Program-made: the position numbers and the translations under genes
Origin: Marthasterias glacialis
Taxonomy: Eukaryota; Echinodermata; Asteroidea; Forcipulatida; Asteriidae
DNA length: 64,000 nt
Direction: 5' to 3'
Assembly: GCA_911728455.2 (NCBI GenBank)
Contig: OU452230.1
Span: 14,109,490-14,173,489, forward strand
In this document: one piece after another, positions 37,937-46,056 of the stretch
How the letters are laid out: every line of letters starts with the position of its first letter
Numbering within the stretch: position 1 is the stretch's first letter
Notes under the pieces: model-generated
Seen by the model: the letters and a program-made list of their open reading frames with translations, nothing else
Databases searched by the model: none
What the model was told of the DNA's origin: nothing

Positions 37937-38160
37937 TGTCACGGCAAAAGCAAAAGGGCCACGGTGAAAGCAAAAGGGCCACGGCGAAAGCAAAAGAGCC
38001 ACGGCAAAAGCAAAAGCGCCACGGCAAAAGCAAAAGCGCCACGGCGAAAGCAAAAGGGCCACGGCAAAAGCAAAAGCGCCACGGCAAAAGCAAAAGCGCC
38101 ACGGCGACAGCAAAAGTGCCACGGCAAAAGCAAAAGGGCCACGGCAAAAGCAAAAGCAAA
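37937..38160. repeat. 20-bp minisatellite (ACGGCAAAAGCAAAAGSGCC)
   Basis: About 11 head-to-tail copies of a 20-bp unit with A/G and G/C variants at two positions. An inverted, shorter array (~5 units) lies at 39363-39460, and flanking DNA is also inverted between the two sites. Both arrays thus belong to opposite arms of the same transposon. The periodic frames (AFAVALLL...) are products of the repeat and not genes. Confidence 0.93.
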
Positions 38161-39362
38161 ATGAACATACCGAGTCAAAGGTCAAATTTGGTCGCTGTGG
38201 GAATAGTCAGCACGCGCAGCGTGCGGTTGATCATAGCCCTGCCTTGTGTATACACGTCCAGGTACCATGTTTACATCAGATTTGAGCTCGCTCGAGAGGA
38301 AGGTGTACACGATCGACCAGATAAATTTTGAAATTGGACAACCCTTTCTCTTCCCTATCTTTTACATTTTTTGTATTTTGTCCTTTCAAAAATAAAAAGA
38401 AGAAAGATAGGTATGACCACAGTCAATGGACATTACACTTCCCACACAGAGGTCTGTGTATCTCCTATAAATTTGGTTAGAAGTGGTCCAGTGGTTAATT
38501 ACCATATATGCCCCTATAAGCCATCAATTACATAAGCACTTTCTCCCCCAGTCTCTCAATGGTCACCGCCGGACACAGCTTCAAATTTCCCGCACCCAAG
38601 TAAACACAACAATAGTTGGCCGGAGCTGTCAGAGCAAACCTTTGGCTGGGCGATAATTACTCCATCATCCACCCCTACACCCTCACCCTCATAAACCATA
38701 CCACCCGATCTCCCATGTCATCTTTATCCTATGTTGTTTTTTAATGCCGTGCATCTCTCATACATATAAGCATGCCGGCTTTATAAAGTGCAACAAATTA
38801 ATATTATATGGATATTAAACAAATCACATTTAAAAAGAACAAATTCCACCTATCCTGGAATGTTTACTAGTAAATAGTAGATTTTCTGACTTACAGAAAA
38901 CTTCCTGGAAGATGTATTTTGCTCCTAAATACATTTCCCAACATATCCCACCAACTACCAACCACACCACTCCTCCACCGCCCTCCCCCTCCCCATTAGT
39001 CCATGTTAAAAACGACATATGACTCAGTTGTCACATAGCTTCCTAATGCCTTTCATCTTCTAGAGATGCACCAAACCAATACAGGTATTTGAAACATTGT
39101 GAGTGCGAACCGGTCTTTCATTTTCTGACTGTCATAAGGCCATACACCAAAAAACTGTTTGATGCACACGCTTTAAAAAAAAACTAAAAAACTGTCTTTC
39201 AGTGGCTACACTGCCTTCCCTATTCACAATCTCTCTGCATGCTACATGTATGATTTCGCTCTTCCCTTTCAAACATACACAAGATAGGGCTATCAACCGC
39301 ACACGCCGCGCGTGCTGACTATTCCCACAGCGACCAAATTTGACCTTTGACTCGGTATGTTC

Positions 39363-39460
39363 ATTTTGTTTTTGCTGTGGCGCTTTTGCTTTTACTGTGG
39401 CGCTTTTGCTTTTGACGTGGCCCTTTTGCTTTCGCCGTGGCCCTTTTGCTTTTGCCGTGA
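39363..39460. repeat. Inverted counterpart of the 20-bp minisatellite
   Basis: About five units of the reverse complement of the array at 37937-38160. The shared flank TGAACATACCGAGTCAAAGG is present next to both arrays in opposite orientation, defining inverted arms of ~350 bp around a spacer of ~0.9 kb. Confidence 0.88.
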
Positions 39461-39689
39461 CGGTTGTGGGCCACCGTACACAATACATTTTATGCACATT
39501 TTGAGGTTAGTGTCCCTTCGTGAAAACGCAAAAAAAACAACAAAAAAAACAAAAACGATTCTTGACATACATGTGCCCATTTTTTTTTTATTATCATGTC
39601 AAAGTATGTGTCAGTTCGTGAAAATGCTAATCTCGGTTTTGCACATTTGGAGAGCTAGAGGTTGGTGTTACTTCGTGGGACCGGTGACG

Positions 39690-40348
39690 ATATTTCCTGT
39701 AATTACATAGACGCGTCCCTTCTCATTGGGAATTCAGAGGATGAATGTCGCGTTCCATTAAATGTTCAGCATAGATGCCGTTTAATGGAACGCTTGGGGT
39801 TTGTTATAAATGAGGCTAAGTCAATGAAAACCTCAGCACAAACCTTAAGAGTTTTTGGGTTTGTAATCAAAACAGTTGATATGTCAGTGCGTTTACCAGC
39901 ACGAAAGACATCAAGCACAGTTACAGAGTGTGTCCATCATCTCGCTAATCAGAGACAACCCTCAATTTGGCTTGTAGCCCAAGTCATTGGAAAGCTAATT
40001 TCTTGTATCCCTGTTGTACCCCTTAGACCTCTATTTTATAGGGAGTTAGAAATAGCAAAGGATACTGCATTGAAATTGAACGATGATAATTACTCTGCCC
40101 GTATGCAATAACCAAGCGAGGCAATCAGTTATCTTCAGTGGTGAAACAACTTACTTGCCAAACTCCTCGCGGAAAATTTGTGGACCATGCAGCACTGAAA
40201 TTGAAATTCAAAGGGACGCGTTGCATAAGGGTTGGGGAGCTTACTCCCCTCAATTAACTTGGAAACAATGGCAGGTGGAAACCTGACGAATCAAATTTGC
40301 ATATCGATTGCTTAGAAATGCTAGCATTGCTTCATGCATTGAAGGCCC
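39690..40348 (+). mobile_element. DIRS-type retrotransposon, RT piece 2 and RNase H start
   Basis: The frame resumes with NYIDASLLIGNSEDEC (the catalytic YLDD-like box, here YIDA), RLMERLGFVINEAKS and QTLRVFGFVIKT, standard DIRS RT. RNase H follows with GWGAYSPQ (~40230) and LEMLALLHALKA (40309-40347), where the 9.7-kb virus-like element interrupts it. GGCCC at 40344-40348 is one copy of the target duplication. Confidence 0.85.
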
Positions 40349-40452
40349 AGCAGCAAGGGGAGCGAATGCACTGATTTGTGCCGGCAAAAAACCAGCCCGA
40401 TCCGGTCAGGGGGAGCCCAGGGACGGCCCACGACCCTCGCCGGCCCGGGCTC
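40349..40452. repeat. Left terminal inverted repeat of the 9.7-kb element
   Basis: Pairs with 49945-50049. The first ~85 bp differ by a single A in the poly-A tract (AAAAAA against AAAAAAA). A short block near the inner edge (CGACCCTCG against CGCCTTTTA) has diverged before GGCCCGGGCTC. The near identity of the two ends suggests a fairly young insertion, which contrasts with the many lesions in the genes. Confidence 0.95.
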
Positions 40453-40454
40453 TC

Positions 40455-40492
40455 ATTTAGACATTTTCGCGCAATAGGTATACTCAGCTGCA
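40455..40492 (+). promoter_or_regulatory. Shared upstream motif, copy 1
   Basis: CATTTAGACATTTTCGCGCA followed by ATAGGTATACTCAGCTG lies ~37-75 bp before the zinc-ribbon ORF. It is nearly identical to 40809-40846, before the polymerase. It is a candidate early promoter or operator, inferred only from its repetition at the same place before two genes. Confidence 0.6.
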
Positions 40493-40528
40493 TTGCTACA
40501 TGTATACTTGTGGTGATCAAACTGCAAC

Positions 40529-40816
40529 ATGAAGGGTCATGATAGGTGTGCGTGGTTGAACGTGGGTGGCCTAGGGATCTGCGAAAAAAGCTGTCTTAAA
40601 GAGTACTGCAAAGTTCACCTAGCCAAGATTCGCAAAGGTAGCAAACCCCCTGTGCCCTGTATGTCGTGCGGGAAGGGGGTTCAGAGCGAAATACAACTCT
40701 GTCGGGCATGTAGGCGAGATAGTGTTCGCCACCAGCATATAGCCTTGAAGAAGAAATATAGAAGACGGTTTGATTTGGTACTAGAGCAGCTCCTTGTAGT
40801 TCAACCTCCCATTTAG
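40529..40816 (+). CDS. Small Cys-rich zinc-ribbon protein
   Basis: 95 codons, intact, ATG start. Two metal-binding clusters are visible: C18-x3-C22-x4-C27-x2-H30 and C44-x2-C47-x10-C58-x2-C61, the latter a regular zinc ribbon. A basic stretch KKKYRRRF follows, so it is probably a small nucleic-acid-binding protein. It is the first gene inside the left terminal repeat and is transcribed towards the polymerase, with the same 38-bp motif upstream. I cannot name a family function. An early regulator or replication cofactor is a reasonable guess from position. Confidence 0.75.
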   Translation: MKGHDRCAWLNVGGLGICEKSCLKEYCKVHLAKIRKGSKPPVPCMSCGKGVQSEIQLCRACRRDSVRHQHIALKKKYRRRFDLVLEQLLVVQPPI

Positions 40817-40846
40817 ACATTCGCGTGCAATAGGTATACCCGGTTG
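40809..40846 (+). promoter_or_regulatory. Shared upstream motif, copy 2
   Basis: CATTTAGACATTCGCGTGCA followed by ATAGGTATACCCGGTTG ends just 5 bp before the polymerase ATG. It differs from copy 1 by a 2-bp shift around CGCG and three substitutions. The start overlaps the stop codon of the zinc-ribbon gene. Confidence 0.6.
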
Positions 40847-40851
40847 ACAAC

Positions 40852-43188
40852 ATGGTCACTATGGATGACTTGATCGAAGAGATGCTTGCAGAGTACAAGC
40901 CTGGGTTCCTTCTCGATGAACCTATTCCGGAAGACGTTCAAAGACGCCTCCCTCAGCCGCTTCGACCAGAGCGGCACTTTATTGACCTGGACGATAAGGT
41001 CCCTCTCCCAGTCAGGCTCCCAGCCGATGAGTGGGTCGAGATTTTGAACGATGCCAAAGACGAGTTTGAAGTCGATGGCGCCGCTGCGGTCTTTTCTACG
41101 TGGCGGGTGGAAGTGGAGGACCCTCTCGACATCGGCGACGTTGAGATTGCTGATGGTATGCATGTCAGAGCTGGTCGACTGGCCCTCGACGCTTGCATGA
41201 CAGACGAGAGGGCGGCACAGATACTCGCCGCTCTCTTTGAGGCGGAAGAGCTCTTGCTCCGAATCAAGTTCTTGCGCGAGCGGAACGAAGGCGACTGGGT
41301 GGTTGAAGACAAGTTTGACCCAGTTCGGGCAGAGAGGAGGAGGGGGCAGGCCATCATTGAGATCTCTCGGTACACAAGGCCAGGCGTTCTGACTGGAATC
41401 GACCAAGTGTTTTATCAGAATGCCTACCCCGTCACCGCGGTCGTATACGGGCTCTACCCCACAAAACCCCCAGACCCCGCCAACCTCGCCCCCCCTAAGG
41501 GATGGCGACCTCAACTGAGTCGCCCAGCGAGTGGTGGAGCACTTTGAAGGTGCCCTGAGAGGCCAGGGACTCACACCCACAAGGCGCCAGAAAATACAGG
41601 AGTGGGAAGCACGAGTCCATGACACGGGCGCCACAGTCGATGACATCGCCAAGCTGGAAATGGTCCTCAAGCAGGCAATCATCCTACGGGACATTGCGGG
41701 GGAAGACATATACAACAGCGGCAAATACCAGTTTGGTGGCAACGGAGTCAGAGGAAAAATAGAGCTCATCTGCCACAATGGTCACGCCTGGTCTAAAGAC
41801 CTCCACTTCCCCCAACACAGAGAGGTCCACATCTACGAGGGCGATATCTGGCCTGCCATCCGAAAAGTCACCCAGGGCGAGCCGTTAGCAGTCTGGCTAC
41901 TTGGAGGCCACCGACGGCTCTCAGTCGACCAGTTCGTGCTCCAGGACGGCCGCACCTACAGGACACACGAGGCCCACGAGTGACTCCAAGCAGTCTGCGC
42001 CGGAACTCGCCGAGAGAGCCTTTGGCGAGAACCACGCCGCAAGCGTCATGGCCAAGGAAAAGAACGGCTGGAAGCCAACACCGACCAGCCTCCTCCCGGA
42101 CATCCAGAAGGCCTGTGTGGAGCATGGCCATGGTGGCCTCTGGAACTCGATGGGCTACAACGTAAGGGAAGTCATGTCTATCGACATGAAGGCCTGCTAC
42201 CCGGCCTCTTTCCAGGGGAAAGGCGAAGCCAAGCCATATTTCGAGCGCTTCGGACATCCGACCCACCGCATGACCCGGGTATCAATCAACGGCCCTCTCG
42301 CCGAAAGCATTGGCACAGGCTACGCCGAGGTCCAGGAATGGGAGTTTGCAGCCAACTGCCATCCTGTCATCCCTGCCTGGTTTGGAAGGCATTTCGCAGA
42401 TGCCGCAAGTGGTGGCTGGGCTCCGACGCCTCTGCTGACGTTCCTCACCGAGAGCGGCCTACTAACGTCCCTCTGAGTAAGAGAGGCCATCGTCGCCTTT
42501 GAGAAGCAGACCGAGGTTTGGTTGCCCAACAATAGAAACCAGGCCTGCTCCATCATCGGCAAATTCACCCTGGGAAGCGGTGCTGATGGTAAACGGCTAA
42601 CCAGGAGGCTGGTGACAGACCGGGGGGAACTTGACTTTCTTGTGCGCGACACCCGCCAAAGCGGCACTTTGGTTGGTGCACCGGTGAGATGCCCTCTGGG
42701 TCACATCCTCACATATTATGATGGGTCCCAGCCCCAGTACACCCACCTGAGGGCAAGCATGCTGGCCTACGCCCACATTAACCTCCTCTCGATGCTGTCA
42801 AGGTTTACGTCAGCTGAGGCGGTCCGGGTGGCCACTGACAACATATATGTCCGAAAATCTGCGCTGGGAAAGCTTCAAGGGGTCAAGGCATACGTAGCCC
42901 CCACTAAGTGCAACTGCGGGGAGGACATGTGCCTATCCTGCCTCTTGGAAATAGAATACCTGCCCACAGTCGCCCCAGCCCAGTGGCGCGACAAGGGCGA
43001 GCAGTTGTACATGCCCATGGAGCACGCCTCCTACCTCTCGCCGCCCAAATACAAGAAGCAAAAAAAGGACCGCCCCCCCAGCACCGCGCCACGCCATGAT
43101 GACCCGCTGACTAGACACCAGCTGGCCTACCTGAATGGCGGAGGGGCAGTGGCAAAACCACAAGAGCGATTGAGCTGTTTCGTGACCC
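40852..43188 (+). pseudogene. Family-B DNA polymerase joined to a P-loop helicase start, broken
   Basis: Viral replicative polymerase spread over three frames. The first frame is 40852-~41515. A frameshift leads to the second (to a TGA at 41981), then a shift at ~42002 into a third that carries an in-frame TGA at 42474. Motif A reads SIDMKACYPASF (Asp codon 42183), a motif-B-like block NQACSIIGKF is near 42540, and motif C reads VATDNIYV (second Asp codon 42837). A Cys cluster KCNCGEDMCLSCL follows (42906-42945). After a further one-base shift near 43147 a Walker A-like G-K-T-T box begins an ATPase/helicase part that is cut after ~12 residues. Type (protein-primed, Polinton-like) is inferred from context. 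The exonuclease and terminal-protein regions were not resolved. Confidence 0.8.
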
Positions 43189-43190
43189 TA
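43184..43190. other. Internal deletion junction
   Basis: Left of this point the plus strand reads the helicase start (RAIELFR). Right of it the minus strand reads the integrase up to GSLSKLL. Both genes stop being recognisable at the same few bases. A deletion removed the rest of the helicase and the end of the integrase, genes that converge here. Confidence 0.7.
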
Positions 43191-43632
43191 GCAGCTTGCT
43201 CAAAGAGCCCATAAACTCGCGCCCAGGGTCAACCTGGAGCAGCTGGGGCAATTCTAGCGGCCCCCGCTTGTAGATGCGAGACAGGGCACTCGCTACTTCA
43301 GCCGATTATTTCAAAGTCAGAGGCTCCGCCCCTTTGTACCTACTGGCGACGTCGACCACCGTGAGGGCGTAGCGATAAGTCTTTCGGCCCACCTTGTCGT
43401 GCGGCAGAAAAAGAAGGTCCGCTTGATGGACCTTGTTTGGCGCAGTGACGTCGAATTTCGGCCACGGAGTGTCGCGGGGCCGGGAGATAAATCTGCCAAA
43501 GGGCCTGCTTTTTTAGCCAGCCCCGGGCCCTGTCTTCAGAGACCTTGGCAGCCTCGGCCAGTCTCTTTATTGCGGCAAGCCCCCTCCAGTAGCCCCCGGG
43601 CTATAGTACACGCGCGTCAGCTTCCGATCCAT
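43190..43632 (-). pseudogene. Retroviral-type integrase (rve), truncated and broken
   Basis: DDE-family integrase of the Polinton kind that inserts the linear DNA into the host genome. From an ATG at 43632 the minus strand shows an N-terminal part in shifted frames (shifts near 43595 and 43470). VHQADLLFLPHD holds the first catalytic Asp (43417-43419), KTYRYALTVVDVASRYK follows, and QVDPGREF holds the second Asp (43228-43230), 63 residues later. A TAA sits at 43306-43308 between them. The third catalytic residue (Glu) and the C-terminal domain are missing because of the deletion at ~43185. The gene converges on the polymerase-helicase gene. Confidence 0.9.
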
Positions 43633-43694
43633 TGAGAAGATATCTAGCAGTCCGAGGAGTCTCCAACAGGCTCCCAAAAAACTAGCGGGCTGGC

Positions 43695-44113
43695 CTACAA
43701 GAGCTGGTAGACCACCAGGCCCATCACAGCCATCCCCGCGACTACGAAAGCAATCTCGCGGTCTTTTTGATCGCCGCTCGGTGTATAAAAGTCGGCCAGC
43801 TGCGGCTCGCGCCCCAAGGGCTCCACCCGGCCGCCGGTGACAAGATTGTACTGCTGAATGGCATTGTCGAAGTCGCGGAAAATGCGCACGGCATGCCCCT
43901 GGCGGCGCAGCTCTTCATTGATCCAGTCCAGGCGCGCAGTCCGCTTGCGCGTCCATTCTTCTGAGCAGTTTGGAGTTGTTCTAAGGCTTTATCATGGCGT
44001 TTTCGCTTTTCGTCGACCCCATGGCCGCTGAGTTGCGAAAAGAGAAAAATTGACCCCGAGAACGTGAGCGCGTTCACCAATGCCCAACCCACCATCATCG
44101 CTATAGTGGCCAT
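43695..44113 (-). pseudogene. Small membrane protein A of the element, frameshifted
   Basis: The ATG at 44113 opens a frame with an N-terminal hydrophobic segment (MMVGWALVNALTFSGSIFLF) and a charged helix (DEKRKRHDKALEQLQTAQ). A one-base shift near 43960 moves the reading to the frame ending at 43695, which has a charged central part (RIFRDFDNAIQQYNL) and a C-terminal membrane segment (FVVAGMAVMGLVVYQLL). About 135 residues in all, with membrane segments at both ends. No known domain. The position in the late block suggests a virion membrane-associated or minor structural protein. Confidence 0.6.
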
Positions 44114-44396
44114 CTTGCCGTTGGCATTCTGCCGAGCTATACGGAAGGAAGATCGTTACTTCAATGTCTTCGGGGATTAACCCCTGCTTCACGAGCATAT
44201 CCTTAGTGGCCATGGCTAGGCCAACGTCGAGAGCCACCATGCCCATGTCGTATGGCGCGAAATCCAGTTTGGGCGTAGCCCCCTTTAGGATTTTTTTGCT
44301 CAGCGTTGCGTATCCAACCGCAAGACCACTCACCACGGCTCCATGGTATGCCATGTTGGCAAGCTGTTTACCGTCTGCGCTAGAAAGAGTAGCCAT
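44114..44396 (-). pseudogene. Small membrane protein B of the element
   Basis: From ATG 44396 the frame begins MATLSSADGKQLANMAYHGA, with hydrophobic stretches at ~17-32 and ~50-65 (DMGMVALDVGLAMATKDML). The open frame runs on to 43992, but the portion past ~44140 overlaps the start of membrane protein A and looks out of character. The natural stop was therefore probably lost by a frameshift. A small membrane protein of unknown role in the late gene block. Confidence 0.55.
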
Positions 44397-44498
44397 TGTA
44401 ATGTACTACTGCATATAGAAGGGGTTGGTTCGCGCGTCTAATATGTCGTTCTGCGGCGGCTCAGTTTTTACAGGGGTACGCCGTTCGGGTGCGGGCTT

Positions 44499-44840
44499 TC
44501 ACGCGTATATCGCGGCCCCTACGACAATGGCGCCCGCGAGGACTGCACACGCCATCCACGCGCTCTGCTCGGCAGAGTGGGGCAGGACGCGCGGTGCCGC
44601 GGTCTCAGCCGCCGCGGCCTGCTCTTGGGCGGGTTTGAGATTGTCTGGCTTTTTCGAAGCTCTTTGAGTAGCACCGCGTGTTTCGCGTTTCTGGCCGCTG
44701 CGCCTTTTTGGACCAGCCGCGACTTTTCTCGGATCCTTACTGCGGCTCGTCACCCTCTGGCAAGATGCCACCGGCTCTTCCGGCACCCTCTCCGGCTCTT
44801 CCACCTCCGTCTGGCAGGATGCCTTCTGCTCGTCCGCCAT
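44499..44840 (-). CDS. Basic, Ala-rich protein with C-terminal membrane anchor
   Basis: The frame from ATG 44840 (an earlier ATG at 44852 is possible) gives ~113 residues. An acidic N-terminus (EVEEPERVPEEP) leads to a strongly basic middle (SRSKDPRKVAAGPKRRSGQK), an Ala/Glu stretch and a last hydrophobic segment (MACAVLAGAIVVGAAIYA). Low complexity and basic charge recall DNA-condensing core proteins, but the C-terminal anchor argues for a membrane-bound role. The frame is intact. No family named. Confidence 0.55.
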   Translation of the reverse strand: MADEQKASCQTEVEEPERVPEEPVASCQRVTSRSKDPRKVAAGPKRRSGQKRETRGATQRASKKPDNLKPAQEQAAAAETAAPRVLPHSAEQSAWMACAVLAGAIVVGAAIYA

Positions 44841-44849
44841 CGCTATCAT

Positions 44850-45470
44850 CACTGCTATTAGCTTGACAGTGTTTAACTGTGGTCATCATCGTCGTTAGCG
44901 GAGCCAAGTACATTCCATAGCGATGGTAGCTCGCAGCAAGCGGTCGTAAGTGCATGCTCGACGAAGGGGTCTTCTCCAAGGTCTAAGACAAGCTGGGGCC
45001 GGTTTTTGGGGATGGGTAAAAATGCGCCGGCTGTTAGCGCATACAGCTGCAGCGCGGCAGCTCCAAGCGTTTTGGTCACCGAGGCTCCGAGCCGCACTTC
45101 GTAGCGGCCGTAGTGTTTGAAAAATGTCATCCGTCATCTCATCAACTTGCGCAAGCTCCAGGTGCTTGCCCAGGTATTTTTTTGCCAAACCGCCGGCCAC
45201 AATTGCCGCCAGACGAGTTCGTTTTTGTTCTTGCCCGGCATCCTGCCCCTGGTAACTTGCGGAGGGCGCGGCGGAAGACGCGGCGTCTTTGGCGCCCGGG
45301 CCTTCTAGAGCCAGCACCTGATCGATCAAATCGTCGCACTCCATCTTGCAGCGTGAGAGTATATGTGCCGCTTTTCGCCTGAGTCTAATATACTCAACCA
45401 AAGCACCAAAGCAAAAAATAAAAATCGCCGCCAGCAGCATCGTTTGTATCACAGGTGCTAGCTCCCACAT
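44850..45470 (-). pseudogene. Membrane-anchored coiled protein of the element, two frameshifts
   Basis: The ATG at 45470 starts MWELAPVIQTMLLAAIFIFC, a clear N-terminal membrane anchor, then a basic stretch and LAKKYLGKHLELAQVDEMTD. A shift near 45130 continues with FKHYGRYEVRLGASVTKTLG and DLGEDPFVEHALTTACCEL. Another shift near 44920 leads to RYGMYLAPLTTMMTTVKHC before the end. The start overlaps the end of the ATPase gene by about 13 nt, typical of a compact viral late operon-like block. Function unknown. Confidence 0.6.
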
Positions 45471-46055
45471 GAGTTCCCGCTAAGCAGCTGATAAGCTGCC
45501 GGCTGATCAGTCTTTAGTATTAGCTTAGCGTGCTTTTCTTCAGATAGCCTCTGCCTGAGCGCCGCTCTCTCTTCCCTCATTGGGATGATATCGTTTTCTC
45601 GCAGGCAGTCTTCAAAAGACGGCGATCCACTTCGTTTGTTCGCGGAGGTCTTTGAGGACCGCATTGTACTTCTGCGTCAGCACCCACACGCTTTGGGACG
45701 CATGGCGCCCCAAAAAGGCGAGCTCAGACAACATGTCTTTTTTCTTGGTCAGGGCTTCACTGGCCGAGCAATCATCGATGATGTACAACGTCGGCCCGCC
45801 GGCAAAGAGTGAGTAAAACGCCCGCAGATATTCATGGAGCCGGCCGCGGGGGTCGACGATGAAGACCTCCGGGTCTGTCCAGACCCAGCGCCGCTCGTGG
45901 TACGTTTTGTTCCAACGCGCGGTAGGGCATAATATGACGATATGCGCAAACACGCCCCCGTAGCCGCCGCGATTGCGAGGCGACTCGAGGAGGTCCAGGG
46001 TAAAGAGCGTTTTGCCGCAGCCCGTCTGCCCCGCAATTATTGCGCAGTGAGGTTG
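45458..46055 (-). pseudogene. A32/FtsK-like genome-packaging ATPase, frameshifted
   Basis: P-loop ATPase that would drive DNA into the capsid. Minus-strand reading shows Walker A GQTGCGKT (codons 46031-46008), an open frame with HIVILCPTARWNKTY, and Walker B TLYIIDD (near 45790-45773). A sensor-like segment QSVWVLTQKYN follows. A short loss plus frameshift at ~45617 separates KWIAVF from the C-terminal part (FEDCLRENDIIP to 45458). No in-frame ATG precedes Walker A. The gene directly follows the capsid candidate stop (46057-46059), so its start codon seems lost or non-canonical. The layout capsid-ATPase is common in Polinton-like elements. Confidence 0.82.
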
Positions 46056-46056
46056 T

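Larger units (their letters stand above)
36578..39689. mobile_element. CGTMACCGG-family transposon, 3.1 kb, 4-bp ATAT duplication
   Basis: The terminal repeats (GTCACCGGTCCCACGAAGTA continuing ACACCAACCT, 36579-36608, and its inverse ending 39688) are identical over 30 bp. ATAT flanks both ends (36574-36577, 39690-39693). Excision with one ATAT joins the DIRS RT frame correctly (GHI followed by NYIDASLLIG). GTTTTCACGAAGTGACAC-like motifs recur in both subterminal regions (36637, 36842, 37862, 39511, 39609). The interior holds a piggyBac-like MITE and a long inverted pair carrying an AAAAGC minisatellite. No transposase is seen. The superfamily is unknown. Confidence 0.88.

Noticed and set aside
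37901..38185. Four overlapping open frames encoding AFAVALLL-type or KAKAPRRK-type repeats
   Set aside because: They are the translation of the 20-bp minisatellite in several frames on both strands and have no independent support.
40813..41778. 321-codon open frame on the minus strand opposite the polymerase
   Set aside because: The plus strand reads as the viral polymerase with recognisable motifs. The minus frame is a shadow caused by high GC and has no motif.
41868..43163. Several minus-strand frames rich in Arg, Gly and Ala opposite the polymerase
   Set aside because: GC-driven shadows of the plus-strand gene.
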